A DNA stretch of 58,515 nucleotides, taken from assembly GCA_022566355.1 (NCBI GenBank), contig JADFJB010000011.1, positions 1 through 58,515 on the forward strand. The letters run 5' to 3'. The position numbers were made by a program, and so were the translations under genes. Source of the stretch: a candidate division KSB1 bacterium. GTDB lineage: Bacteria > Zhuqueibacterota > JdFR-76 > DREG01. The notes under the pieces were generated by a model. The model ran no database searches and was not told the DNA's origin. It saw nothing but the letters and a program-made list of their open reading frames with translations. Of this stretch, positions 45,131 through 54,009 are shown one piece after another (position 1 is the first letter of the stretch; each line of letters begins with the position of its first letter).

Positions 45131-46189
45131 TCACACGTTAAATAATAAATAGACAATAGAACCCACAAAATAAGCAATTAAGACAACACCTTCTCCCTTA
45201 TGTACCTTTTTCTCCGAATATATAAATAGAAAGGTAAGGACATAGCCGATTACAAGAATAATAATTATCGAACCTGAATCGAAAATATTTATCAGTATTT
45301 TCTTGCCTGTCATCGAAGTATAGATAAATCCCGGAACTCCCAGGCAAATGCACAAATCAAAAGTATTTGAAGCGATACCATTGACAATTCCTACAGAATC
45401 TTCTCCTTTTCTTGTGGCAGATATTGACATTAATAAATCACTTATTGATGTTCCTGGAGCAAAAACTATCGCAGCAAGCAGGCTTATTGGAAATATAAAT
45501 TCGAATAATTCTTCGCTCAATTTTATAGTTCGCAATCCAAAAGTAACCAATAGATGAGATAGAACACTTATCAATAATATCCCAAAAACTAATTTGAGAA
45601 TAATCGATTTCCAGCTTTGATTGCTAACTGCACTATATGGTTTCGATTTATCGAAAAAAAGTGAGATTACGTAAACGATATAGAGACATATTAAGATCAG
45701 GAAATCATATGAAGAATAACTTTTGTCTAATGCCAATAACAGTAACAAAATTATTGAAACGCCATAAAACGGCATATCCCGTTTGTAAATTCTCGGGTCA
45801 ACCGTTAGTGGACTTTTAATCAACGAACATATGCCTATTATGATGCATAAATTAAATAAAGCCGACCATAGAACTGTGGCAAGACCTATATCAAATATCT
45901 TGTAAACAACAATCCCGGAAAAAGAAGTAAAAAATTCAGGTGTAGAACTGGAAATAGCTAAAAACAATCCTCCGGCCACCAATGAAGAAATTTTCAGCTT
46001 ATAAGAAACTGCCCCAAATGCATCCTCTATCCAAATTGAAGGATGATAGAGTAAGACCAAAACAGCGAACAAAGAGAAAACAGAAAATACCAGAGACAAA
46101 ATCGATGCTTCAAACTTCAAAAACACCAATCCCAGTAATAAACTAACAATTGCTGAGATTATAAAGGTTCTGGATTTAAATAAATTCAT
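45131..46189 (-). CDS. Sodium/calcium exchanger family (CaCA) membrane protein, divergent
   Basis: A 352-residue protein with about 10-11 membrane segments in two halves. Each half carries a CaCA-type alpha repeat: first FLAISSSTPEFFTSFSGIV followed by ALFNLCIIIG, second FAPGTSISDLLMSISATRKG followed by GIASNTFDLCICLG. The usual glutamate in the second repeat (GTSxPE) is replaced: APGTSISD has Ser-Asp where other members have Pro-Glu. So ion selectivity may differ. It lies 41 bases right of the repeat nest. ATG at 46189. Confidence 0.8.
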   Translation of the reverse strand: MNLFKSRTFIISAIVSLLLGLVFLKFEASILSLVFSVFSLFAVLVLLYHPSIWIEDAFGAVSYKLKISSLVAGGLFLAISSSTPEFFTSFSGIVVYKIFDIGLATVLWSALFNLCIIIGICSLIKSPLTVDPRIYKRDMPFYGVSIILLLLLALDKSYSSYDFLILICLYIVYVISLFFDKSKPYSAVSNQSWKSIILKLVFGILLISVLSHLLVTFGLRTIKLSEELFEFIFPISLLAAIVFAPGTSISDLLMSISATRKGEDSVGIVNGIASNTFDLCICLGVPGFIYTSMTGKKILINIFDSGSIIIILVIGYVLTFLFIYSEKKVHKGEGVVLIAYFVGSIVYLLFNV

Positions 46190-46368
46190 TTTCGCTCAAA
46201 CATATGATTTCTGCACTAATAATAATAAACTTAGAAGAAAAATAAGTCATTTAAAAATATTATTGGTCAAAAATGAATTTCTGATATTTTTTTTTATGCC
46301 TTTATACTTTAGATTCATCCAAATATTAACTTCATTATTTTTCATCATAAATTACATTCATCGATGAA

Positions 46369-47421
46369 TTATTCATGTGAATTCTGCTTTATTTGAATTT
46401 GTCTATTCGCCCAATTCCGCGCTTCATTTACTATTTCATTGTGCTCAAGATTTATTTCCTTTAGAATTGAAAGGAATTCAGGGTTTCCGGAGTTTCCTAT
46501 CACAATAAACAAATTTCGCAAAAGACCATCCTGTTTGGCTCTTTTTAAAGGACTCTTCGAAAAAGCCTCGGGGTATTTATGTAAGATCAACTCTAACATT
46601 TTTAATATTTCCGGATAGTATTTATCCTCACTCGGTAAGAAATCTTCTCGCTCAGTTAATGGCGATTTATTGTTCCAGGGGCATACTTCCTGACAAATAT
46701 CGCAGCCAAATAAGTGATGGCCAATATCCTCACGAATTGATTCGGGGATTTCGCCCCGGTTCTCGATTGTTTGGTATGAAATACATTTCCTGCTGTCGAT
46801 TACTCCATCTGAAACGATTGCATCGGTTGGACATGCATCGATACACTTCGTACAGCTACCGCAATAATCTCGGATTGCACTGTCCGGTGCAAGTTTTAAA
46901 TCTGTTAGTATTTCCCCTATAAAAAAATATGATCCCAGCTTTGGATGGATTAGACAACTATTTTTTCCGAACCAACCCAACCCGGCGTGATATGCAAAAA
47001 CACGCTCCAGAACCGGACCTGTATCTACATATCGTTTATAAGTAAATGGAGACTGCAGCTCATTTTTCATTTTTTCAATCAACTGATCAAGCATTTTTTG
47101 GACAGTAAAGTGGTAATCCTTATTCCAGGCATAACGAGAAATCCACGTTTTATTTTTATCCTTTTTATCAATGGAGCGATTCCTTTTGGTGTCATATAAA
47201 ACCCCACAAGAAATAATAGATTTCACTTCCGGAAGAATTTCTTCTACATTTAAGCGAGGGGAGACTTTCTCGGTGATATATTCCATATCAGCTGCATACC
47301 CTGATTTTATCCATTCCAGGAATGAAAACATTTCCGGGTATTGTTTTGCTTGTGCAATTCCAACGAGATCGAATCCTACTTGGTGTGCAAAGCCTTTAAT
47401 CTGATCTGCCAGGTTAGACAT
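46369..47421 (-). CDS. queG: Epoxyqueuosine reductase
   Basis: A 350-residue cobalamin/Fe-S enzyme making queuosine in tRNA. N-terminal cobalamin-binding domain with CGVLYDT and the GWFGKNSCLIHPKLGSYFFIGEI block. Two ferredoxin-type clusters follow: CGSCTKCIDACP and, later, CDICQEVCPW. The C-terminal 80 residues look like a HEAT-type helical repeat (LLRNLFIVIGNSGNPEFLSIL). The ATG at 47421 lies 47 bases from the neighbouring methyltransferase stop. Confidence 0.95.
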   Translation of the reverse strand: MSNLADQIKGFAHQVGFDLVGIAQAKQYPEMFSFLEWIKSGYAADMEYITEKVSPRLNVEEILPEVKSIISCGVLYDTKRNRSIDKKDKNKTWISRYAWNKDYHFTVQKMLDQLIEKMKNELQSPFTYKRYVDTGPVLERVFAYHAGLGWFGKNSCLIHPKLGSYFFIGEILTDLKLAPDSAIRDYCGSCTKCIDACPTDAIVSDGVIDSRKCISYQTIENRGEIPESIREDIGHHLFGCDICQEVCPWNNKSPLTEREDFLPSEDKYYPEILKMLELILHKYPEAFSKSPLKRAKQDGLLRNLFIVIGNSGNPEFLSILKEINLEHNEIVNEARNWANRQIQIKQNSHE

Positions 47422-47468
47422 TCGTTTTCAATGATTTTTTGTTTGTGGATAATTTGAGAATTTATAGA

Positions 47469-49322
47469 CTATTTGAGGACCTCGATCACATCGGTGGCCA
47501 TCTCAAATTTATTGAATGGCGGCATCAGATATGTCCCTTGAACCATATCTTTCGCTTCAAGTAAAAATTCTTGGGCAATTTTAATACCTTCGGAAGGACC
47601 ATTTTCTCCGGCATTTATCATTCTTTTCCTGATGTTTTCAGGGATGAACATTTCCGGGACTTCATTATGTAAGAATTCCGCATGCTTGCCATTTCTTAGA
47701 GGAAGAATACCTACGAAAAAAGGAACTTTCAATTGATCTACGGTACGCATGAATTTTTCCAGGATTGAAATTTCATACAAAGGCTGTGTAAATACATATT
47801 TCGCCCCGGTTTCTACCTTTTTGTATAATCGATTGAGTTCCTGCTCCATATCAATCTCAACAGGATTGCAACCTACCCCGGGATTGAAATTTGTCGCTTT
47901 TTTTAGCGCCCTTCCGGTCATATCGGTTCCCTGGTTAAGCTTGGTGATTAAGCTAGTCAAGCCAATGGCATCAACGTCAAAAACTCCCGTAGCATTTGGA
48001 TGATCACCTAATTTTGGTGGATCCCCGGTGACTGCCAGAATGGAGCGAATTCCCAAAGCATGGGCGCCCATTAATTCCGCTTGTAAAGCAAGAATATTTT
48101 TGTCGCGACAAGATAAATGCAAAATGATCTCAACATCAGTTGCTTCCTTGATAAGATGTCCCATGACTAAAGAACTCATTCTTGCACGCGCTAATGGGCT
48201 GTCAGCAACATTGATTGCCTCTACTCCCCTACTTTTTAGAAAAATCGCACCCTCAATTAGTTTTGTAGGATCTATTCCGCGTGGAGGATCAATCTCCACA
48301 CTGATCAAAAATTCTTTCCCGAGTTTTTCAACAAAGGAGGAAGGTTTTTCATCAATTTTCTCAGTTTCAACTTCGTCAATCCATTTAACTTGAATTTTAC
48401 CTTTTACCCGGGATTGTGGCCTTGTTCCTTTTACTTTTTCAGCAATTAATTGAATATGAGCCGGAGTTGTTCCACAACATCCGCCAATGACATTAATCCC
48501 CAATCTCGTTAATCTATGGGCATAGTCAGCGAAATATTCGGGAGATGATAAATACATATATCTTCCACTTACCATTCTTGGAATACCGGCATTCGGCATC
48601 GAAGAAAGGAACATATCTTTTGTTTGAGGTAGTGAGGCAATTAATTCCATCACTTCATAAATACCTTGAGGTCCAACTGAGCAATTCGCTCCAACAAAAA
48701 TGGAGTCATAATCTTTCAATAATTGAATAACCTCTTTTGGTTTATCGCCCATCATAGTTTTTAGATCATCTGTAAACGTCATTTGTGCGGCAATGGTTAC
48801 ATTTCCCAATTCTTTTGCCGCTATTAAAGCCTGGGTGATTTCTTTTAAATCATTAAATGTCTCCAGGAGAATAAAATCGACGCCACCCTCCATGAGCCCT
48901 TCGATTTGTTCCAAAAAGTAAGATTTCGCGTCATCAAAGGTGATCTTACCCACCGGTTCCATCGGCTTGCCTAAAGGGCCAACAGAACCAAATACCCATG
49001 CCTTGTCTTTGCATGCTTCCCTTGCAAGTCTGGCTCCTTCGAAATTTATTTCCTTGACTTTATGCTCTAAATTGTGCGGGCGCAAACGTATCCTATTTGC
49101 CCCGAATGTATTGGTTTCAATAATTTCAGCACCAGCAGCCATGTATTGTTGATGAATGGAGCGAATTAGGTCTGGTCGGGTTAAATTTAATTCGTCAAAG
49201 GATGCAGTGAATGGAATTCCCTGGTTGTATAGCACGGTTCCCATTGCACCATCGGCTACAATCACACGAGATTGTAGAACTTCAAGGAAAGATTCCCTTC
49301 TGGATTGTAGTTTTGTTTTCAT
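47469..49322 (-). CDS. Bifunctional homocysteine S-methyltransferase/methylenetetrahydrofolate reductase
   Basis: A 617-residue fusion. Residues 1-about 300 are a homocysteine methyltransferase (MetH N-domain/BHMT type): VADGAMGTVLYNQG, ETNTFGANRIRL, and zinc ligands in GANCSVGP and GGCCGTTP. From about 330 to the end is a MTHFR barrel: LISVEIDPPRGIDPTKL, LHLSCRDKNILALQAEL, SILAVTGDPPKLGDHPNA, and FTQPLYEISILEKFM. It could run two steps of methionine synthesis or sulfur recycling. This is the layout of B. subtilis YitJ. Met at 49322; the small membrane protein gene is 8 bases upstream. Confidence 0.93.
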   Translation of the reverse strand: MKTKLQSRRESFLEVLQSRVIVADGAMGTVLYNQGIPFTASFDELNLTRPDLIRSIHQQYMAAGAEIIETNTFGANRIRLRPHNLEHKVKEINFEGARLAREACKDKAWVFGSVGPLGKPMEPVGKITFDDAKSYFLEQIEGLMEGGVDFILLETFNDLKEITQALIAAKELGNVTIAAQMTFTDDLKTMMGDKPKEVIQLLKDYDSIFVGANCSVGPQGIYEVMELIASLPQTKDMFLSSMPNAGIPRMVSGRYMYLSSPEYFADYAHRLTRLGINVIGGCCGTTPAHIQLIAEKVKGTRPQSRVKGKIQVKWIDEVETEKIDEKPSSFVEKLGKEFLISVEIDPPRGIDPTKLIEGAIFLKSRGVEAINVADSPLARARMSSLVMGHLIKEATDVEIILHLSCRDKNILALQAELMGAHALGIRSILAVTGDPPKLGDHPNATGVFDVDAIGLTSLITKLNQGTDMTGRALKKATNFNPGVGCNPVEIDMEQELNRLYKKVETGAKYVFTQPLYEISILEKFMRTVDQLKVPFFVGILPLRNGKHAEFLHNEVPEMFIPENIRKRMINAGENGPSEGIKIAQEFLLEAKDMVQGTYLMPPFNKFEMATDVIEVLK

Positions 49323-49330
49323 ACTCAGGC

Positions 49331-49591
49331 TTACCTTACAATTTCCATATCATCAAACTCGACATCTTTTGGAACGATGTGGGTTTTATTCAGTACTTTC
49401 ATGACAATCAGTGCCAGCACAAGAAGTAGAATGAATCCTAAATAGGATCGCTTCTTTTTTCTGGAATAGACATTTTTCCTAAACTGTATTCGATGTTGTT
49501 TTGCACCACCACCCTCCTCTTCTTCTTTGTAGAATCGAGGTCTATAACTATACTTGCGGGTTTTTGGCTGACGGTATAACATAATCATCAT
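49331..49591 (-). CDS. Small single-pass basic membrane protein, unknown
   Basis: About 86 residues. The N-terminal half is basic (QPKTRKYSYRPRFYKEEEEGGG, then RKNVYSRKKKRSYLG), followed by one membrane helix (FILLLVLALIVMKVL) and a short outside tail ending in FDDMEIVR. No family recognised. It is packed between the dipeptide epimerase stop (49601) and the methyltransferase start, so it is probably expressed. The start is one of several neighbouring ATG (49591, 49588, 49582); exact choice is open. Confidence 0.6.
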   Translation of the reverse strand: MMIMLYRQPKTRKYSYRPRFYKEEEEGGGAKQHRIQFRKNVYSRKKKRSYLGFILLLVLALIVMKVLNKTHIVPKDVEFDDMEIVR

Positions 49592-49600
49592 CCTATTCAA

Positions 49601-50632
49601 TTAATCTGAATACAATTCATTCTTTGGACTTACACCCAAACCAAGGTTATTGTTAATACTTATATAGCCATCGGTCATTGTTAAACCCGTAAAAGGATCA
49701 TTTGATATTAATTCAAAACCATCTAAATCGGCAAAATCCAGCAACGGCAAGAATTGAGCGCCGGCAGAAATTGCCAGCGAGCTTTCTGTCATACAGCCTG
49801 CCATCACTTTCATTCCGGATTGTTTTGCTGATTGAATCATCGATAATGCTTCAAGAATCCCACCACACTTCATTAATTTGATATTGATCCCATCGAAGAA
49901 ATTCACCAATGCAGGGATGTCTGAGCTATTCTTAACACTTTCATCTGCAAATAGCGGCAAATTCACTCTCGCTTTCACCCATGCCATATTCTCATTTTGT
50001 GATGCGGGTAAAGGCTGCTCGACAAACTCCACATTTTGATTTTCCAGCCAATTAATCTTTTTAACAGCTTCTTCTTTAGTCCAACCTTCATTGGCATCCA
50101 CCCGAATGGTTTTATTAGTTTGTGACCGAATTTTCTCAATGATTTGAATATCGTTATCAGCGCCGAGTTTCACTTTTAAAATTGGAAACTTTGCAGCTTC
50201 CTGCACTTTTAATTCGATTGTATTAAGATCTGCGATACCTATGGTGAATGAGGATCGAACATTTCGATCTGATGGTATTCCCAACAATTGCCGTACCGAT
50301 TGCCCCCTGCTTTTACTTACACAATCCAGGATTGCCATTTCAATCGCCGCCAAGAGTGAACGTGGTGGGTTGTCCGTTGAATTAATATTTTTGATTATGC
50401 CTTCATAATCACTTAGCTCAGGATATTTGTAGAAGTTAAGCTCACTAAATGCTGCTTTTACTGACTCAATATCTTCTCCCCAGTATTTAGAAGGAGAAGC
50501 CTCTCCATAACCAGTAAACCCTAAATGATGTATCCTCACAATAGCCACATCAACGAAATCTCGGCCGCAATCTCTCGATATGCGAAAAGTATGTTTCAAT
50601 TGAAGCCGGTATTCCATTAAATCAATTTGCAT
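49601..50632 (-). CDS. Dipeptide epimerase (L-Ala-D/L-Glu epimerase type), enolase superfamily
   Basis: A 343-residue enolase-superfamily enzyme. It has a KxK-type motif in FPILKVKLGAD, metal ligands Asp in IRVDANEGW, Glu in VEFVEQPLP and Asp in PLFADESV, and a second catalytic Lys in GINIKLMKCGG. The MKVMAGCMTESSL part is the typical barrel end for dipeptide epimerases that act on murein peptides (L-Ala-D-Glu). Substrate is not proven by sequence. ATG at 50632; the small membrane protein gene follows directly. Confidence 0.9.
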   Translation of the reverse strand: MQIDLMEYRLQLKHTFRISRDCGRDFVDVAIVRIHHLGFTGYGEASPSKYWGEDIESVKAAFSELNFYKYPELSDYEGIIKNINSTDNPPRSLLAAIEMAILDCVSKSRGQSVRQLLGIPSDRNVRSSFTIGIADLNTIELKVQEAAKFPILKVKLGADNDIQIIEKIRSQTNKTIRVDANEGWTKEEAVKKINWLENQNVEFVEQPLPASQNENMAWVKARVNLPLFADESVKNSSDIPALVNFFDGINIKLMKCGGILEALSMIQSAKQSGMKVMAGCMTESSLAISAGAQFLPLLDFADLDGFELISNDPFTGLTMTDGYISINNNLGLGVSPKNELYSD

Positions 50633-50802
50633 GTTACTAATATTTTAAGAGTAGATAATTTAGCTAATTTCAATAAGTGCTTTATAAATAATATGATAAT
50701 ATTAAACCAATTCCTTTGAAGAATCAAGTTGAAATTTAACTTAGCATTATGGATATTTATAAATTAAAATCAAATAGATTTATACTTTTAAAGGGACACT
50801 AA

Positions 50803-51573
50803 ATGGATAACAATAAATTCATTGCGCTCATTCAGATCATGGAGAAATTAAGGAGTGAAGACGGATGTCCCTGGGATAAGCAGCAGACACATGAGTCACT
50901 CCGTGAGTATTTGTTAGAAGAGACGTATGAAGTTTTAGAATCTATTGAGAAAAAGAATCAGGATGCATTGAAAGAAGAATTAGGTGATTTACTCTTACAA
51001 ATTGTTTTTCATGCGCAAATAGCAAGCGAAAACAAGCAGTTTAATGTAAATGATGTGATTGACTCAATAACTGAGAAATTAATCCGGCGTCATCCGAATG
51101 TATATGGTAATCAAAAAATTGATACACCAGAAGAGCAGGAGAAAAACTGGGAAAAAATAAAAAGGCAGGAGGGCCGGGAATCCGTTATTGACGGTGTTCC
51201 CAAAGAATTACCGGCTTTATTACGCGCCTATAGAATTCAATCAAAAGCAGCCCAAGTTGGATTCGATTGGAAAGAAATTGCAGATGTTTGGTCTAAATTT
51301 AAGGAAGAAACATCGGAATTGCAGCAAGCCATATCAGAAAAAAATGAGAATAAAATTGAAGAAGAACTGGGTGATTTACTATTTACTTTAGTCAATATAA
51401 GCAGATTCTTAAAATCGAATCCTGAAAACGCCTTGAGGAGAACCATTGAAAAATTCAATCATAGGTTTCATATAATTGAACAAGAAATCAAATCACAATC
51501 CAAAAATATTGAGGATTGTTCCCTGGAAGAATTGGACTCGATTTGGAATCGCATTAAGAATTCTGAAAAATAG
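50803..51573 (+). CDS. mazG: Nucleoside triphosphate pyrophosphohydrolase MazG
   Basis: A 256-residue two-domain MazG. The first MazG domain shows LRSEDGCPWDKQQTHESLREYLLEETYE and ELGDLLLQIVFHAQIA. The second has EELGDLLFTLVNISRFL. These ExxE/ExxD helices hold Mg2+ and split NTPs to NMP and PPi, removing damaged nucleotides or lowering ppGpp. AAGGGA sits before the ATG at 50803. A short weak hairpin (GCCCTTT/AAAGGC) lies after the stop at about 51582-51601. Confidence 0.95.
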   Translation: MDNNKFIALIQIMEKLRSEDGCPWDKQQTHESLREYLLEETYEVLESIEKKNQDALKEELGDLLLQIVFHAQIASENKQFNVNDVIDSITEKLIRRHPNVYGNQKIDTPEEQEKNWEKIKRQEGRESVIDGVPKELPALLRAYRIQSKAAQVGFDWKEIADVWSKFKEETSELQQAISEKNENKIEEELGDLLFTLVNISRFLKSNPENALRRTIEKFNHRFHIIEQEIKSQSKNIEDCSLEELDSIWNRIKNSEK

Positions 51574-51608
51574 AATGATTTGCGCCCTTTATTTAAAGGC
51601 TTCCTAAA

Positions 51609-52793
51609 ATGCAACTTCTTCTGATTGCCGCTTTTAGCACGATATTTCTATTTTATATCCTTGCCATAATTTTATTATACATTGGAATTGCAAGAATACA
51701 ACAATTTTCTCAACCCAAATCAGATGCTCTGCCTTCGGTGTCTATTATTGTTGCAGCGAAAAACGAAGCCCATAACCTACCCCGCTTGATTCAATGCTTA
51801 ACAAACCAGCAATATCCTGAAGACCGATTGGAAATTTGTATTGTCGATGATCATTCCCAAGATGAAAGCTGGGATATTTTATGTTGTGCCAAAGAAAAAT
51901 ACTCAAATTTTTATGTTATAAAAATTACAGACTCCATACCCGATTTTGCTCCAAAAAAACGCGCTTTAGACCTTGGGATCAGGGCAACGACGGGAGATAT
52001 CCTACTATTTACCGACGCAGATTGTACTCCACCCCCTACCTGGGTAAAATCAACAGTAGAATGTTACGGGGAAAACACATCAGTCGTCGTTGGGTATTCG
52101 CCTTATCGCTTCGATAAGCCCATCAATAGCATGATTCGAGGTCTACTGGCTTTAGAATTTTTCTCAGTAGCAGCTGTCGCAGCCGGTAGTATTGGCATCA
52201 AAAGACCTTTAACTGCAGCAGGGTGTAACCTAAGTTACCGGCGTTCCACTTATTTTGCAATGGGTGGATTTGAATCCATACGGAAATGGGTTTCCGGAGA
52301 CGATGATTTATTTATCTTAAAAGTAGCTCAAAAGAAACCCGGGACTATTACTTATGCACTTTCACCCCAAGCATTTGTCCCGGGGGCCGCGCCATTGACC
52401 TGGAATAAATTCCGAAACCAACGGATTCGTTATGCAAGTAAAGGCATGCATTATGAACTTCCTATGACAATCGGTCTGATCTCTGTTTATTTTTTGAATG
52501 CATTTTTATTTTTTGGGCTTTTATCTTTGTTTGTTTTCCCTGGAATTTATGGCCTAACCGCTGTAATTGCATGGGTGATTAAGGCCATTTTTGAATTTAT
52601 CTTTTTATTGAAGGCTTCGAAAGCTTTTCAAATAAAACGGTTATTGAGATATTTTATTATTACCCAAGTTCTTCATCCACCTTATTTACTTTTCTTTGGA
52701 TTTCTTGGATTATTTAATCGATTTCAATGGAAAGATCAGGCATTTCTAAAAACAACAGAAACCATTCGGGATAATATTGTTGATTCTCGCTAG
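51609..52793 (+). CDS. Membrane GT2 glycosyltransferase (first of a pair)
   Basis: A 394-residue protein. One N-terminal membrane helix is followed by a GT-A domain: VSIIVAAKNEAHNLPRLI, IVDDHSQDES, FTDADCTPPPTWVK, GCNLSYRRSTYFAMGGF and GDDDLFILKVAQ. It ends with RNQRIRYASKG (QxxRW-like position, here RY) and several membrane helices. This is the layout of processive or lipid-linked sugar transferases (hyaluronan/cellulose/ceramide-type GT2). It is followed 51 bases later by a similar gene. Substrate unknown. Start ATG at 51609. Confidence 0.87.
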   Translation: MQLLLIAAFSTIFLFYILAIILLYIGIARIQQFSQPKSDALPSVSIIVAAKNEAHNLPRLIQCLTNQQYPEDRLEICIVDDHSQDESWDILCCAKEKYSNFYVIKITDSIPDFAPKKRALDLGIRATTGDILLFTDADCTPPPTWVKSTVECYGENTSVVVGYSPYRFDKPINSMIRGLLALEFFSVAAVAAGSIGIKRPLTAAGCNLSYRRSTYFAMGGFESIRKWVSGDDDLFILKVAQKKPGTITYALSPQAFVPGAAPLTWNKFRNQRIRYASKGMHYELPMTIGLISVYFLNAFLFFGLLSLFVFPGIYGLTAVIAWVIKAIFEFIFLLKASKAFQIKRLLRYFIITQVLHPPYLLFFGFLGLFNRFQWKDQAFLKTTETIRDNIVDSR

Positions 52794-52844
52794 ATCAGGA
52801 TCTGTAGGAATATGGGAATTAAATCTATTACCGAATAGCTCACA

Positions 52845-53990
52845 ATGATTATCGATAACTGGCAATTGCCTTTTTTAGCAATCACCCTTTTATATTTTTT
52901 TCAGGCATTGTTCGTTTGCTTTGGTTTATGGATGGCGAACAAAACTCCTAAAAACAAACCAAAAGATAAGCCTTTTGTTTCTATCATCGTTGCTGCCAGG
53001 AATGAGTCTAATAACATCGCCAAAACCCTGGAAAGCATCCTGGCAATCGATTATCCAACGGAGAAATTTGAAATCTTTGTCGTTGATGATGACTCACACG
53101 ATAATACTTCAGATATAGTCTCCAAGTTTTGTGCAAAACATAACCATGTGAAATTGATTCAATCGAGAGAAAGAATCGCAAACCTGAACGGCAAGGCCAG
53201 CGCGATTCATACTGCCTTGCAGGAGACAATGGGCGAATTTATTTTTATCACAGATGCGGATTGCAGGGTTCCTGCAAATTGGGTTAAATCACATTTGTTG
53301 TATTACACAACAGAGACAGGCATGGTTGGAGGTTTCACATTATTAACCGATAAGGAGGCACCATCCAATCTATTTGCCAGAATTCAATCTTTAGAATGGC
53401 TTTTTGCTACATCTGTCGGAAGTGGCTTTTCCGGCTTAAAAAAACCGTTAGGTATATTTGGTAATAACTTGAGCTTTCGCAGAGATGCATATGACCTCAT
53501 TGGTGGTTTTCCAAACATTGGTTTTAGCCTGGTTGAGGATTACGCCTTGATGAATGCGATTAAAAAGCAGACGGATTACAAGATAATTCTCCAGCCGGAA
53601 CCTGAAATGATTGTACAAACAAATCCAGTCGATACTTTAAAAAAGTTATATTTACAGCGCAAACGCTGGGCAATTGGAAGCAGGGGATTTTCTTTTTCTG
53701 CAAGATTCTTAATGCTACTTAGTTTTATTGCGAAAATCATTCCTCTGATTTTGGTGATCTTAAATACCTTTTTGGCCGCAATCATTGCACTTCTAATAAT
53801 TTTATTTTCAGATTTTCTAATTCTAATTTTTGCTGTCTTAATATTGCAAAGAAAGGAACAATTAAGATCGTTCTTTTTATTTGAATTATTTGTAATAATT
53901 TACCCATTAATTCTTGCCCCGTTTTTTTTGTTTAGTCATTCAGTTAATTGGAAGGAAAGGAAATATACGAGCCAGAACATCAAAAAATAA
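52845..53990 (+). CDS. Membrane GT2 glycosyltransferase (second of a pair)
   Basis: A 381-residue paralogue of the gene before it, with the same order: N-terminal helix, VSIIVAARNESNNIAKTL, VVDDDSHDN, ITDADCRVPANWVK, GNNLSFRRDAYDLIGGF, then QRKRWAIGSRG, a proper QxxRW, and membrane helices. Two tandem GT2 genes of this kind could act on one lipid-linked product. Both sit after mazG, with no other sugar genes close. ATG at 52845. Confidence 0.87.
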   Translation: MIIDNWQLPFLAITLLYFFQALFVCFGLWMANKTPKNKPKDKPFVSIIVAARNESNNIAKTLESILAIDYPTEKFEIFVVDDDSHDNTSDIVSKFCAKHNHVKLIQSRERIANLNGKASAIHTALQETMGEFIFITDADCRVPANWVKSHLLYYTTETGMVGGFTLLTDKEAPSNLFARIQSLEWLFATSVGSGFSGLKKPLGIFGNNLSFRRDAYDLIGGFPNIGFSLVEDYALMNAIKKQTDYKIILQPEPEMIVQTNPVDTLKKLYLQRKRWAIGSRGFSFSARFLMLLSFIAKIIPLILVILNTFLAAIIALLIILFSDFLILIFAVLILQRKEQLRSFFLFELFVIIYPLILAPFFLFSHSVNWKERKYTSQNIKK

Positions 53991-54009
53991 TGTTTGAAGT
54001 AATCTCTAC

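Noticed and set aside
47422-47468. Possible S-adenosylmethionine or cobalamin riboswitch ahead of queG or the methyltransferase genes
   Set aside because: The gaps are far too short (8-47 bases) and no conserved core is seen.
51582-51601. Hairpin between mazG and the first GT2 gene as terminator
   Set aside because: Short stem and no following T tract, so a terminator role is unsupported.
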